Origin: G965261055 sp965261055 [NCBI: Fibrobacteria bacterium]
Lineage (GTDB): Bacteria; Fibrobacterota; Fibrobacteria; UBA11236
DNA length: 64,000 nucleotides
Reading direction: 5' to 3'
Assembly: GCA_965261055.1 (NCBI GenBank)
Contig: OZ253440.1
Span: 1,054,001-1,118,000, forward strand
In this document: positions 8,393 through 17,147 of the stretch, in pieces
Layout of the letters: each line of letters opens with the position of its first letter
Numbering within the stretch: the stretch's first letter is position 1
The notes under the pieces: model-generated
The model's database searches: none
The model's input: only the letters and a program-made list of their open reading frames with translations
Told to the model about the DNA's origin: nothing
Made by a program: the position numbers and the translations under genes

Positions 8393-9392
8393 ATCCCCTT
8401 CTAATCCTAACTCTTCAAACGATTTTAATAAAAGTTCTGATTTAAAACCCAATAGCAATAAATCTCACTCAAATTTTAAAAGTAAACAACGCCCTAAATT
8501 CAATAAGGACTTTAAACATAAAAGTCGGTTCTCTAATTCTCATAGAGATTCTAATGGTGATGGTAAATTTACCAAATTCAATTCTAATTCAAAAGAACCT
8601 AGAACTCTTAAGCCAGAAATTTCAGCCTTAGTCAAACGCGTTTCTCGTTTAAAAACAGAAAAAGGGCGTCTAGAATCTTCTATGTTTTTAATTGAAGGAA
8701 CAAATCAAATTTTAGATGTTATCAAGATTTCACCTAATATTCTCAATGAAATATTCATCTCAAAACAATATGAAATTGATCACTCTGAAGAAACGCGTAA
8801 ACTAAAAAATAGTCCAATTCAAGTTACAGCTATTTCTGATGATGAAATCAAAGCTCTTTCAACTGTACAAACACCTCCAGGGGTGATTGCAAAAGCATAT
8901 TTTTCTAACTTAAAAATTAATTGGAATACAGCTCAAACAATCACCATTTTAGATAGCGTTCAAGATCCAGGAAATGTAGGAGCTATTTTTAGAACAGCTT
9001 TAGCTATGAAACACGATGCTATTCTTTTGGGAAAAGGTACTTGCGAACCTTATAACCCTAAGGTCGTGCGTTCTTCTGTTGGTCAATTTTTACAAATGCC
9101 TTTTGAAGTGAACCTCTCTCTTGATCACAAAATTTCTTTCTTAAGAAAGAAAGGTTTTACCATTTTATCAACTTCAATTCGTTCTCTCAATACTTTAAAT
9201 AATATTACTCTAAAAAATAAAATTGCTTTTATTATTGGAAATGAAGGATCTGGAGTTAGTGAACGCCTTAGTATTTCAGCTGACTATGAAATATCCATTC
9301 CACTACATAACAGTGTTGAATCTTTAAATGCATCTGTGTCTCACGGAATCTTGTCTCACGAACTAAATCAAATCAAAAAAAAACTACGATGA
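8385..9392 (+). CDS. SpoU/TrmH-family RNA 2'-O-methyltransferase with low-complexity N-terminus
   Basis: This is a SPOUT methyltransferase that should 2'-O-methylate rRNA or tRNA with S-adenosylmethionine. Residues 1-80 are an unusual Asn/Ser/Lys/Phe-rich tail (SNPNSSNDFNKSSDLKPNSN and onward). An L30e-like substrate-binding domain follows (FLIEGTNQILDVI). The knotted SpoU domain shows motif 1 (DSVQDPGNVGAIFRTA), motif 2 (IAFIIGNEGSGVSE) and motif 3 (IPLHNSVESLNASV). The gene overlaps dxs by eight bases and is overlapped by hisA by four. The exact RNA target cannot be read from the sequence; TrmH/RlmB/TsnR-like enzymes look alike. The basic tail may help RNA binding. Confidence 0.88.
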   Translation: MFKSPSNPNSSNDFNKSSDLKPNSNKSHSNFKSKQRPKFNKDFKHKSRFSNSHRDSNGDGKFTKFNSNSKEPRTLKPEISALVKRVSRLKTEKGRLESSMFLIEGTNQILDVIKISPNILNEIFISKQYEIDHSEETRKLKNSPIQVTAISDDEIKALSTVQTPPGVIAKAYFSNLKINWNTAQTITILDSVQDPGNVGAIFRTALAMKHDAILLGKGTCEPYNPKVVRSSVGQFLQMPFEVNLSLDHKISFLRKKGFTILSTSIRSLNTLNNITLKNKIAFIIGNEGSGVSERLSISADYEISIPLHNSVESLNASVSHGILSHELNQIKKKLR

Positions 9393-10195
9393 GTCTCTTT
9401 CGACCTTGTATTGACCTACATCAAGGAAAGGTTAAACAAATTGTGGGAGCATCTTTTTTAGATCACCACTCAACAAACTCTTCACTTCCGTCAAAACATA
9501 AAAATTCTGTTCAAGTTAATTTTGAATCAAACTTACCTGCATCGTACTACGCGAAACTATATCAAAAAAATGCACTCAAAGGTGGACACATGATTCAATT
9601 AGGTCAAAGCAAAGAGAACAAACTGGCTTGTTTGTCTGCTTTAAAGGCCTACCCCAAGGGATTACAAGTTGGTGGAGGAATAAATGAAGGTAACGCATCC
9701 TATTATTTGAAAAAAGGAGCTAGTCATGTCATTATTACCTCTTGCTTATTTCCACGAGCACAATTTGACTTAGAAAAATTAAAACAATTGTCCCAAAGTA
9801 TTGGAAAAAAAAATTTAGTTGTTGATTTAAGTTGTAAAAAAGTAAGCCAAAACAAATGGATGGTTGCAATTGATGGCTGGAAAACAATTACAGACTACGA
9901 AATAAATGCTTCTTTCACACAAGAAATTGAACCTTATTGTGATGAATTTTTAATTCATGCAACACATGTTGAAGGACTTTCTGAAGGAGTCGATTTGGAG
10001 CTTATTCAAAAGTTATCGCAATGGGTGAATATTCCTACAACCTATGCTGGGGGTGTCAAAAGCATTCAAGATTTAAAACTAATCAAAAAAGAGAGTCAAG
10101 GGAAAATTGATATTACAGTTGGTTCTAGCCTTGATTTATTTGGGGGAAATCTTGTACAATACCAAGATTGCTTACAATTTAATTCTCAAAACTAA
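9389..10195 (+). CDS. hisA: Eukaryote-type HisA (ProFAR isomerase)
   Basis: The enzyme isomerises ProFAR to PRFAR in histidine synthesis, using a half-barrel-repeat TIM fold. The sequence is close to yeast HIS6 rather than to normal bacterial HisA. Matching stretches are PCIDLHQGKVKQIVG, then ASYYAKLYQ, LQVGGGIN, LVVDLSCKK, DEFLIHATHVEGL and GSSLDLFGGNLV. The two catalytic aspartates are kept (D in CIDLH, D in VVDLS). The 268-residue length also fits the eukaryotic type. It overlaps the methyltransferase gene by four bases, and no other his gene is nearby. I recall the family description naming Fibrobacter as a bacterial member, which suggests a lineage trait rather than a recent transfer. 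Confidence 0.92.
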   Translation: MSLFRPCIDLHQGKVKQIVGASFLDHHSTNSSLPSKHKNSVQVNFESNLPASYYAKLYQKNALKGGHMIQLGQSKENKLACLSALKAYPKGLQVGGGINEGNASYYLKKGASHVIITSCLFPRAQFDLEKLKQLSQSIGKKNLVVDLSCKKVSQNKWMVAIDGWKTITDYEINASFTQEIEPYCDEFLIHATHVEGLSEGVDLELIQKLSQWVNIPTTYAGGVKSIQDLKLIKKESQGKIDITVGSSLDLFGGNLVQYQDCLQFNSQN

Positions 10196-10206
10196 CTATT
10201 TTAAAA

Positions 10207-11466
10207 TCAATTGATTTCAAATAGAAAAGATAACCTTTGCATTCTTTGCATCTCTTGTCTCAAACTTTGGCACCAAATTTTGTCTTGATTTTCGAAAGAC
10301 TTCATAACTCGAATTAAAACACCTAAGCTATTGTAATAACTCACTGTATTTAATTCTAGATCGTCTAGACTTTCTATGTCTTTAACATACATACTGGCGT
10401 CAATCATTTCATTTTGTAAATGGTAAAAATTATTTTGTTCGCTTTCTAAAGTACTTTTAGAATCTGCGTTATCTAAATTCATAATCTTACTTTCAAAATA
10501 TTTAACCTCCCAGTAAGGTAAAAGACTCTGATATTTTTCTAGAACAAAAAATAAATTCTTTTGATTTAAAGAAACCTCTGCTCTTTCTTCAGAAACAACA
10601 GAATTCAAAACATCTTCTTGATGAGCGAAAAAATCTTTAGGCCCTTCTAAAAACAATGCCCATTGCTTTTCAAATAGATCGTTGGTTTCTAAAATATATC
10701 CTAGAACAAGATTGGAGCATGACTCGAACCACTGTAAAAAAGCGTTGCCTAGTTTTTTTCTCCAACTTTCCATAATTTGGTTAATAATCATCATAGGGTT
10801 TTCATTTTTCAAACGTCCCCAGCGACCCAAACCATTTAAAAGTTTTTTTTGCAAAAAAGAAGAAATAGAGCTTCTATTCCTTTGTATTTGACGATGAAGT
10901 TTATCTACTAACGCAGAATAAAATAACGGTAATAAAGTCGAAACTTTTTCACATTTACTACACTCTTTTTTCCAACTTTTAAAAATCCTTTCATTTATTT
11001 CAAATAAATGTGCTTCATAAATCGCTAAAATTTTTAATATGTCAAATAGCTTATCCTTAAAAAAGAATTGATATAACCTGTCTTTATCAAACTTAAGGCC
11101 CTCTCCTTCCAAAAACCATAGTCCATGCTCATCTTTCTTTAACCATTTATTTTTTGCGAAAAACTTAACCAATTTTTCTTCATCCCATGAAAAATTAACA
11201 CTTTGTACTAATTTATACATAGAGTTTTGACTATCCAACCAAGTACTACGAAAATGAAAATGCATCTCTTCTTTAAGCCTAGGAAACCTTTGACTAACAA
11301 AAAATTGACCTTGAAAAGTGTCCATAAGAGAACTTAATTCTATAATCTGTTTTTGATTCAGCAGGGATGACAAATAATGTTCTGTTGTTTCTAACTGAAT
11401 TGTTTTACACTTTTCTTGAAAGTCTAAACCTTTATCATCTACATAAATTTGAGATAAACATTGCAT
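10207..11466 (-). CDS. Unknown helical protein upstream-coupled to trpS
   Basis: I do not recognise this 419-residue protein. It is rich in Lys, Leu, Phe, Trp and Glu and appears mostly alpha-helical. It has no signal peptide, no clear membrane segment and no nucleotide-binding motif. A pair of cysteines (CSKC, about residue 170) could bind metal but stands alone. It starts three bases after the trpS stop, so the two are probably co-transcribed, with trpS first. Base composition is like the neighbours, and nothing suggests recent acquisition. It converges with hisA, with only 11 bases between the stops. Confidence 0.75.
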   Translation of the reverse strand: MQCLSQIYVDDKGLDFQEKCKTIQLETTEHYLSSLLNQKQIIELSSLMDTFQGQFFVSQRFPRLKEEMHFHFRSTWLDSQNSMYKLVQSVNFSWDEEKLVKFFAKNKWLKKDEHGLWFLEGEGLKFDKDRLYQFFFKDKLFDILKILAIYEAHLFEINERIFKSWKKECSKCEKVSTLLPLFYSALVDKLHRQIQRNRSSISSFLQKKLLNGLGRWGRLKNENPMMIINQIMESWRKKLGNAFLQWFESCSNLVLGYILETNDLFEKQWALFLEGPKDFFAHQEDVLNSVVSEERAEVSLNQKNLFFVLEKYQSLLPYWEVKYFESKIMNLDNADSKSTLESEQNNFYHLQNEMIDASMYVKDIESLDDLELNTVSYYNSLGVLIRVMKSFENQDKIWCQSLRQEMQRMQRLSFLFEIN

Positions 11467-11469
11467 AAA

Positions 11470-12465
11470 TTACAGCCCAACAACCATTTTAACTTTTTCC
11501 ATTAATGGAGTACTTAACTCTGTAGCTCTTTGAGCTCCTTCGCGTAAAACACTTTTTAAATATTTTCTATCACCCATTAATTTGTGATATTCCTCTCTAG
11601 GCTTCTTTAAACATTCATTGATACTTTCAAACAATATTGATTTAGCATTTCCCCAACCCATTCCACCAGCTTGATAAAGACTAGCGACATCCCTTATTTG
11701 ATCTTTCGACAAAAAGAGACAATGCAAAGCAAAAATAGAACTTGTTTCAGGATCTTTTGATTCTTCTGGGGTCTGAGAATTTGTTACAATTTGATTAATT
11801 TTATTTTTAAGATGTTTTTCAGACAAAAATAACGGAATCGTGTTATCATAACTTTTACTCATTTTACGACCATCTAATCCAACAACAATCTGTGAAGAAT
11901 CTTTAATAAAAGGTTCTGGCAAGTTAAAAACATCCTGCTGATAGAATGAATTAAAACGAGAAGCAATATCTCTAGTAAATTCTAAATGTTGTTTTTGATC
12001 TAATCCTATAGGCACTACATCTGTATTGAAAGCTAAAATATCAGCTGCCATCAAAACTGGATAAGAATAAAAACCCATATTAACGCCATCATCAGGATCT
12101 TTGTTCTGTAATTTATTCTTAGCAATACTATCCTTATAACCATGAGTCCGATTCATAAAACCCTTTGGTGTAAAACAAGATAGCATCCAAGATAGTTCAG
12201 CAATCGTAGGAATATGACTTTGACGGTACAAAATTGCCTTTTGAGAATCCAAACCTAAAGCAAGCCAAGAGGCAGTTACCGAAAGAATATTTTCTTGTAA
12301 AACATCTGCAGTAGGAGTAATTGTAAGAGCATGATAGTCAGCAATAAAATATAATGTTTCATGTTCATCACACGAAAACTCTAAAGCTGGACGAATTGCT
12401 CCTAACCAATTACCAATATGAGGGGTTCCTGTTGGCTTAATTCCTGTTAAAAATATTTTTTTCAT
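11470..12465 (-). CDS. trpS: Tryptophan--tRNA ligase
   Basis: TrpRS charges tRNA-Trp as a homodimer. The 331-residue length is typical. The class I signatures are present: the HIGH-type motif in TGTPHIGNWLGAI near the N-terminus and the KMSKS loop in GRKMSKSYDNTIPLF. The tryptophan-pocket region (MAADILAF, then PIGLDQKQHLEFTRDIA) is also clear. The start MKKIFLTGIKPTGTPHIG is the standard bacterial N-terminus. It is divergently arranged from rnd with about 58 bases between the starts. No tryptophan-responsive leader was seen in that short gap. Confidence 0.96.
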   Translation of the reverse strand: MKKIFLTGIKPTGTPHIGNWLGAIRPALEFSCDEHETLYFIADYHALTITPTADVLQENILSVTASWLALGLDSQKAILYRQSHIPTIAELSWMLSCFTPKGFMNRTHGYKDSIAKNKLQNKDPDDGVNMGFYSYPVLMAADILAFNTDVVPIGLDQKQHLEFTRDIASRFNSFYQQDVFNLPEPFIKDSSQIVVGLDGRKMSKSYDNTIPLFLSEKHLKNKINQIVTNSQTPEESKDPETSSIFALHCLFLSKDQIRDVASLYQAGGMGWGNAKSILFESINECLKKPREEYHKLMGDRKYLKSVLREGAQRATELSTPLMEKVKMVVGL

Positions 12466-12523
12466 GCATTAAATTTACCTTTAACACCACAGATAAACAA
12501 ATAAAATTTTAAATTTGGAGTGT

Positions 12524-13687
12524 ATGTCTAAAATTGAACAAATCAAACGAGTTGAGACACCTGAGGAACTCGAAAATTTTATTGAGAAAATTCTTCCCGT
12601 AGATCATCTTTACATTGATTTAGAAATGAACAACACTCATTTTTTTAAGCCTATCATCTGTTTAATACAAATTTTAGCAGAAGATACATGCTATTTAATA
12701 GACCCTCTTTCTATTAAAGATTTATCCTCCTTGTTTAAAGCTTTTGAATACAAAAATTTCATTATACACGGATGCGACTACGATGTTCGTTGCTTGCATC
12801 AAAATTATAATTACTTCATTACCAATGTTTTTGATACAATGATTGCTGGACAATTTTTGAACTATGATCAAGTCGGGCTCAATCATCTAGTTAAAAAGTT
12901 TTTTAAAATTTCTTTAAACAAAAAGTATCAAAGAGCAAACTGGTTCAAAAGACCTCTAACACTAGGTATGATTAAATATGCTGCTCAAGATACTTTTTAC
13001 TTACCTAAGATAAAAGACAACATTTATAAACAACTTAAAAAGAAAAAGAAACTTCACTGGTACCAAGAATATTTTGAAAATTATTTAGCAGACCTAAATC
13101 AAAAATTAATCAATCCTGAAGTAAATATATGGAAAATACAAGGTTCAAATAAATTCTGTTCTCTACAACTACAAGCTTTAAAAGCGGTTTGGAATTGGAG
13201 AGAGAACTTCTGTGAAAAGAACAACCTTTCTCGATCTTCCTTTCTAAGTAACCAAAGAGTCCTAAAAATTATCTCTTTTATTCCACAGGATTTAAACGAC
13301 TCTTTTTCTTGGGTTAATATCATATCAGAAGCAAAGAACAAAACTGAAGTCCAAAATATTATTGAGGATAGTTGGACTATAGATCCATCTCTTTGGCCTG
13401 AAGAACAAAAAAGAAAAAGTATCAAACAAAAGATGTATACTCCTCAAATCATTTCTGAACTGAAAACAGTCCGAGATAAAATCTCTGTTAAATACAATAT
13501 ATCCATTCAAGTTTTACCAAAGAAGAGAGTTTTAGAAAAACTAGGTTCTCAACCAAAACTACTGATTGAATGTAAAAACCTTAAGGAGTTAAATGTTGAA
13601 ATTCTAAGTTGGCAAGAAGAAATTTTATTAAAACCTTGGCAAAAACATTTAAAAAAATGGTGTAAAAGATATCATGTCTCATTCTAA
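12524..13687 (+). CDS. rnd: Ribonuclease D-like 3'-5' exonuclease
   Basis: RNase D trims the 3' ends of tRNA and other stable RNAs. I chose the ATG at 12524, preceded by TTTGGAG; an in-frame TTG at 12515 lies inside that site. The 387-residue product has a DEDDy exonuclease domain: Exo I as YIDLEMNNT, Exo II as IIHGCDYDVRCL, and Exo III as YAAQDTFYLP with the tyrosine of the DEDDy class. An HRDC-like helical domain follows from about residue 210 (LQALKAVWNWRENFCEKNN), then a second, weaker HRDC-like region. The 3' end overlaps tatC by 14 bases, so it heads the rnd-tatC-fusion-carA run. Confidence 0.88.
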   Translation: MSKIEQIKRVETPEELENFIEKILPVDHLYIDLEMNNTHFFKPIICLIQILAEDTCYLIDPLSIKDLSSLFKAFEYKNFIIHGCDYDVRCLHQNYNYFITNVFDTMIAGQFLNYDQVGLNHLVKKFFKISLNKKYQRANWFKRPLTLGMIKYAAQDTFYLPKIKDNIYKQLKKKKKLHWYQEYFENYLADLNQKLINPEVNIWKIQGSNKFCSLQLQALKAVWNWRENFCEKNNLSRSSFLSNQRVLKIISFIPQDLNDSFSWVNIISEAKNKTEVQNIIEDSWTIDPSLWPEEQKRKSIKQKMYTPQIISELKTVRDKISVKYNISIQVLPKKRVLEKLGSQPKLLIECKNLKELNVEILSWQEEILLKPWQKHLKKWCKRYHVSF

Positions 13688-14399
13688 GATGACTCTATGT
13701 CAACATTTTCAAGAATTACGAAAAAGACTCATATTTTCTATACTTGGAATTCTACCTTTAACTATTCTTAGTTTTGCATACTGGAAAAAAATTTGGAGCT
13801 ATTTACATCTCCCTTTAATAGAACTCAAACACGTATCTATTATTAATACTCACCCTACAGAAGCTTTTGTAATTTCTCTAAAAATTGCTTTACTCGGTGG
13901 TTTTATTTTAAGCTTTCCTTGGATTGTTTGGAACTTATGGATGTTCATAGCCCCTGGTCTTAAACACTCAGAACAAAAAATGATTATTGTAATTCTGCCT
14001 AGCAGTTTTATTTTTCTGTTATCAGGTATTTTCTTCGCGTATCTTTTTATCATACCTTACGGTTTAGATTATCTATCCCATTACAGTCACGAAAGCGTAC
14101 AATCTCACTGGACACAAAAATATTATTTACAATTTGTTTTACAAATTTTATTTGCTTTTGCAATTACTTTCCAAATGCCAGTTATTGCTTTTATCTTAGC
14201 CAAACTAGGATTATGCACTGCAAAAACACTGCTCAAAGGTATTCGTTTTGCTTTACCTGTTATTTTCCTTCTTTCTGCAATCTTAACACCACCAGATCCA
14301 ACAACACAAGTTTTATTGGCTCTTCCTTTAAGTTTAATTTATCTACTTTGTATTTTAATTATTCGTATCTTTAATCCATCTTCTCCTAAATCCTTATGA
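13674..14399 (+). CDS. tatC: Sec-independent protein translocase TatC
   Basis: TatC is the six-helix membrane receptor of the twin-arginine translocase, which exports folded proteins. The 241-residue product shows the conserved N-terminus HFQELRKRLIFSILG. Next come the periplasmic loop motif THPTEAFVISLKIALLGGF, the FIAPGLKHSEQK segment, and the later helices with LTPPDPTTQVLLALPL near the C-terminus. It overlaps rnd by 14 bases and the next gene by 4. That next gene begins with a TatA/B-like segment, so the two together look like a Tat unit. No separate tatA lies in the window. Confidence 0.95.
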   Translation: MSHSKMTLCQHFQELRKRLIFSILGILPLTILSFAYWKKIWSYLHLPLIELKHVSIINTHPTEAFVISLKIALLGGFILSFPWIVWNLWMFIAPGLKHSEQKMIIVILPSSFIFLLSGIFFAYLFIIPYGLDYLSHYSHESVQSHWTQKYYLQFVLQILFAFAITFQMPVIAFILAKLGLCTAKTLLKGIRFALPVIFLLSAILTPPDPTTQVLLALPLSLIYLLCILIIRIFNPSSPKSL

Positions 14400-15148
14400 C
14401 ATCTATTGGTTTTCTTGAAATTTTCATTGTTTTAGGTTTAATGATCTTTGCTTTTAATGCTAAACAAATTGCTCAAATTTTTCATTGGTTTCAACAAATG
14501 AGAAATAAATTTCAACAAACAAAAATAAAAATGCAAGATGAGTTTCAGCAAATTTTACTGGAAACCCCTCAGTCGTTAAACACATCCAATACAAAAGAAG
14601 AATGGAGAAAATGGGGCAAAAAAGAAGTTCAAAAAATACCTCAAAAAAGTATGTTAGACCGTGTTCAATCTGTGATAGAATTTTTAGAGACAAATCCACA
14701 TTATCAAAAAGCCAATAGAATAGGAGCTTTCTACGGAAAATTGGATGAAATTGAAACAACCTTAATCTTAAAAAAAATTCTTTCTGATAAAAAAGAACTT
14801 TTTCTTCCCTATTGTAAAGAAAATCAAATGCACTTTTCTCAAATTTTTAACATCTACACAGATTTAGAAACAGGTCCTCTTGGAATTAAAGAACCCAAGC
14901 AACCTCTTCAAACTAATGCAAAAGTTACACCAAAACTTCTATTAATTCCTGGGTTGGTTTTTGATACCTATGGTGGAAGATTAGGAAGAGGAAAAGGTTT
15001 TTATGATTTTTACCTCAAAAATCATTCTGTTTTTAAAATAGGCATCTGTCTTGATACACAAATCACAGACAAAAAATTATCTTTAGACCAGCATGATCAA
15101 AAAATGAATATATTGATTAGCGAATCTCGTATCCTTCAATTTGAATAA
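14396..15148 (+). CDS. TatA/B-like membrane anchor fused to 5-formyltetrahydrofolate cyclo-ligase
   Basis: Residues 1-50 read like TatA/TatB: a short hydrophobic helix (IGFLEIFIVLGLMIFAF), a hinge, and an amphipathic basic helix (FHWFQQMRNKFQQTKIKMQ). Residues of about 60-250 form a complete 5-formyltetrahydrofolate cyclo-ligase domain, which converts 5-formyl-THF to 5,10-methenyl-THF with ATP. It has the family landmarks RIGAFYGKLDEIET, LFLPYC, GPLGIKEP, and the signature LLIPGLVFDTYGGRLGRGKG followed by FYD. The frame is continuous, and the gene overlaps tatC by four bases, exactly where tatA or tatB would be expected. Whether the N-terminal part works as a Tat subunit or only anchors the enzyme is unknown. 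Confidence 0.82.
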   Translation: MTSIGFLEIFIVLGLMIFAFNAKQIAQIFHWFQQMRNKFQQTKIKMQDEFQQILLETPQSLNTSNTKEEWRKWGKKEVQKIPQKSMLDRVQSVIEFLETNPHYQKANRIGAFYGKLDEIETTLILKKILSDKKELFLPYCKENQMHFSQIFNIYTDLETGPLGIKEPKQPLQTNAKVTPKLLLIPGLVFDTYGGRLGRGKGFYDFYLKNHSVFKIGICLDTQITDKKLSLDQHDQKMNILISESRILQFE

Positions 15149-15151
15149 TTT

Positions 15152-16300
15152 ATGAATAAAAAAGGCATTATCGCATTACAAGACGGTAGCTACTTCGAAG
15201 GAATTTCCTTTGGTGCAAAAGCAGAAACTCAAGGTGAAGTATGCTTTAATACTTCTATGACTGGTTATCAAGAGATTCTTACCGATCCCTCCTACTGTAA
15301 TCAAATTATTACAATGACTTATCCGGAAATAGGAAATTATGGAGTAACATCAGAAGATGAAGAGTCTTCAAAAATCTGGGCAAAAGGTTTTATTGTTAAA
15401 AATTATTGTGACTTCCCTTCCAATTGGAGAAGTAATACTTATCTCTCAGAGAATCACGAAAACTCTTTAGGATCCTATCTTGAAAAAAACAACATTCCAG
15501 CCATTCAAAACATTGATACTCGCGAACTTACTCTTATTCTAAGAGAAAAAGGAGCTCAAAATGGAATTATTGCAACAAACGATTACGATAAAAAAGATGT
15601 TATTTCAAGAGCGAAAAATGTTCCATCTTTAACTGGGAAAAATCTTGCAAAAGTGGTAACAACATCTAAAATATATACATGGGATCAAAAAGAACACTCT
15701 ATTTTACAAAACACCCATGTTAAGCCTCTGGGTTTGAATGTTGTCGTAATAGATTTCGGAGTCAAATATAACATTTTAAGAAAACTAACCTCTTTAGGAT
15801 TAAGTGTCACAGTTGTACCCGCTGATACATCTAGTCAAGACATTTTAAAATTAAATCCTGATGGTATTCTACTTTCAAACGGACCAGGTGATCCAGAGCC
15901 TCTAAAAAAAGAAATACAAACTGTTCGTGAACTTTTAGATAAAAAACCAATCTTTGGCATTTGCCTAGGGCACCAAATTTTATCTTTAGCACTCAATGCC
16001 AAAACCTACAAACTTAAATTTGGTCATCGTGGAGCAAACCACCCTATTAAAAATTTAGAAGACGGTAGTATTGCCATTTCATCTCAAAATCATGGTTTTG
16101 CCGTTGATTCTAATTCTATTGACCAGTCTATAATTGAAATAACTCACCTTAATTTAAATGACCAGACCATTGCTGGGATTAAACACAAGCAATATCCTGC
16201 ATTCTCGGTTCAATACCATCCTGAAGCCTCTCCAGGTCCCCAAGATTCTCATCATCTATTTAAACATTTTGTACAAAACATTCAATCATCAAAAGTCTAG
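15152..16300 (+). CDS. carA: Carbamoyl-phosphate synthase small subunit
   Basis: CarA is the glutaminase subunit that feeds ammonia to CarB for carbamoyl phosphate, used in arginine and pyrimidine synthesis. The 382-residue product has the N-terminal CPSase small-chain domain (LQDGSYFEGISFGA, then VCFNTSMTGYQEILTDPSY). The class I glutamine amidotransferase domain has the nucleophile in FGICLGHQILSLAL and the catalytic His/Glu in SVQYHPEASPGPQD. It starts three bases after the Tat/5-FCL fusion. carB is not present in the window. Its 3' end overlaps the methyltransferase gene that follows. Confidence 0.97.
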   Translation: MNKKGIIALQDGSYFEGISFGAKAETQGEVCFNTSMTGYQEILTDPSYCNQIITMTYPEIGNYGVTSEDEESSKIWAKGFIVKNYCDFPSNWRSNTYLSENHENSLGSYLEKNNIPAIQNIDTRELTLILREKGAQNGIIATNDYDKKDVISRAKNVPSLTGKNLAKVVTTSKIYTWDQKEHSILQNTHVKPLGLNVVVIDFGVKYNILRKLTSLGLSVTVVPADTSSQDILKLNPDGILLSNGPGDPEPLKKEIQTVRELLDKKPIFGICLGHQILSLALNAKTYKLKFGHRGANHPIKNLEDGSIAISSQNHGFAVDSNSIDQSIIEITHLNLNDQTIAGIKHKQYPAFSVQYHPEASPGPQDSHHLFKHFVQNIQSSKV

Positions 16301-17147
16301 TAAACCCAAGCATTCTTTTACTTCCTCTGGTATAAAGTCTTCTCAGAGTGATAAGAGCCACCATCATTCTCAAAAAACTGACTCTGATATTATCATTGGA
16401 ATTCATGCTACCCAAAGTTTATTGTCTAGTGACCCTGAACGCATTAACCATATTATTTTTGTTCAAGACAGTCAAAACTCTCGCTTATTTAAACTTCAAA
16501 AAATAGCGAAAAAAAATAAAATAAAAACACACCAACTACCACAAAAAAAACTAGACTATTACAGTGAAGATAAACATCAAGGTGTTATTACATTTTGCAA
16601 TGCAAGAACTCTAGATAACTGGGGAATAGTCAAAGAAATTTTATTCTCGCAAGCTAAGCAAAAACAAGCTCCTCAAATCGTTTTACTTTCCAATATTGAA
16701 GACCCTCGTAACTTGGGAGCCTGCCTAAGATCTTGCCTAGCATTAGGTATAGAAACTGTTTTACTACCAACAAAAGGAACATGTGGACTTACTGGGACAG
16801 CTGCAAAAGCTTCTGCCGGAGCGAGTGAGATCTTAACAATTGTTCGTGTCCATGACCTTGAAACAACTCTTCAAGAGCTACAAAAAAACGATTTCCTTGT
16901 TTACGGCATTGAAAAGGAAGGAGTAAAAAATATCTCTGACTCTATTTTTGAAGAAAAACCAACTGTATTTATACTGGGTGGTGAAGACAAAGGCATCAGC
17001 CCTCATATCAAACGCAATTGTAATGATATTTTAAGTATTCCTATGAGTAAGAATGCCCACTCCTATAATGCTAGTATTGCTTTGTCTTTATTTTTATATG
17101 AAGCCCAAAGACAGAGAAATTTTAAACAGTTGGAAAAGCTAAAGTAA
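16269..17147 (+). CDS. RlmB-like 23S rRNA 2'-O-methyltransferase
   Basis: This is a SpoU-family methyltransferase most like RlmB, which modifies a guanosine of 23S rRNA. It has the RlmB-style N-terminal domain beginning IIIGIHATQSLLSSDPERI and a linker with HQGVITF. The SpoU motifs are LSNIEDPRNLGACLRS, FILGGEDKGISP and IPMSKNAHSYNASIA. The start is uncertain. A TTG at 16269 gives a short Ser/His/Lys-rich leader. An ATG at 16158 is possible but would translate carA out of frame for over 100 bases and adds no family similarity. Neither has a clear ribosome site. It is the second SpoU enzyme in the window; both carry low-complexity N-termini. Confidence 0.85.
   Translation: MYKTFNHQKSSKPKHSFTSSGIKSSQSDKSHHHSQKTDSDIIIGIHATQSLLSSDPERINHIIFVQDSQNSRLFKLQKIAKKNKIKTHQLPQKKLDYYSEDKHQGVITFCNARTLDNWGIVKEILFSQAKQKQAPQIVLLSNIEDPRNLGACLRSCLALGIETVLLPTKGTCGLTGTAAKASAGASEILTIVRVHDLETTLQELQKNDFLVYGIEKEGVKNISDSIFEEKPTVFILGGEDKGISPHIKRNCNDILSIPMSKNAHSYNASIALSLFLYEAQRQRNFKQLEKLK

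Noticed and set aside
10196-10222. Palindrome AAATCAATTGATTT between convergent hisA and the unknown gene
   Set aside because: It is all A/T apart from two G/C pairs, has no T run suited to termination, and overlaps a coding end; too weak to call a terminator.
12466-12523. Possible T-box or leader regulation of trpS or pheT
   Set aside because: The gaps before trpS (58 bases) and pheT (178 bases) hold no T-box signature or specifier-like hairpins.
16158-16268. Upstream ATG start for the rlmB-like gene inside carA
   Set aside because: It would translate carA sequence out of frame for over 100 bases, and the added residues look like a shadow of CarA rather than a methyltransferase domain.
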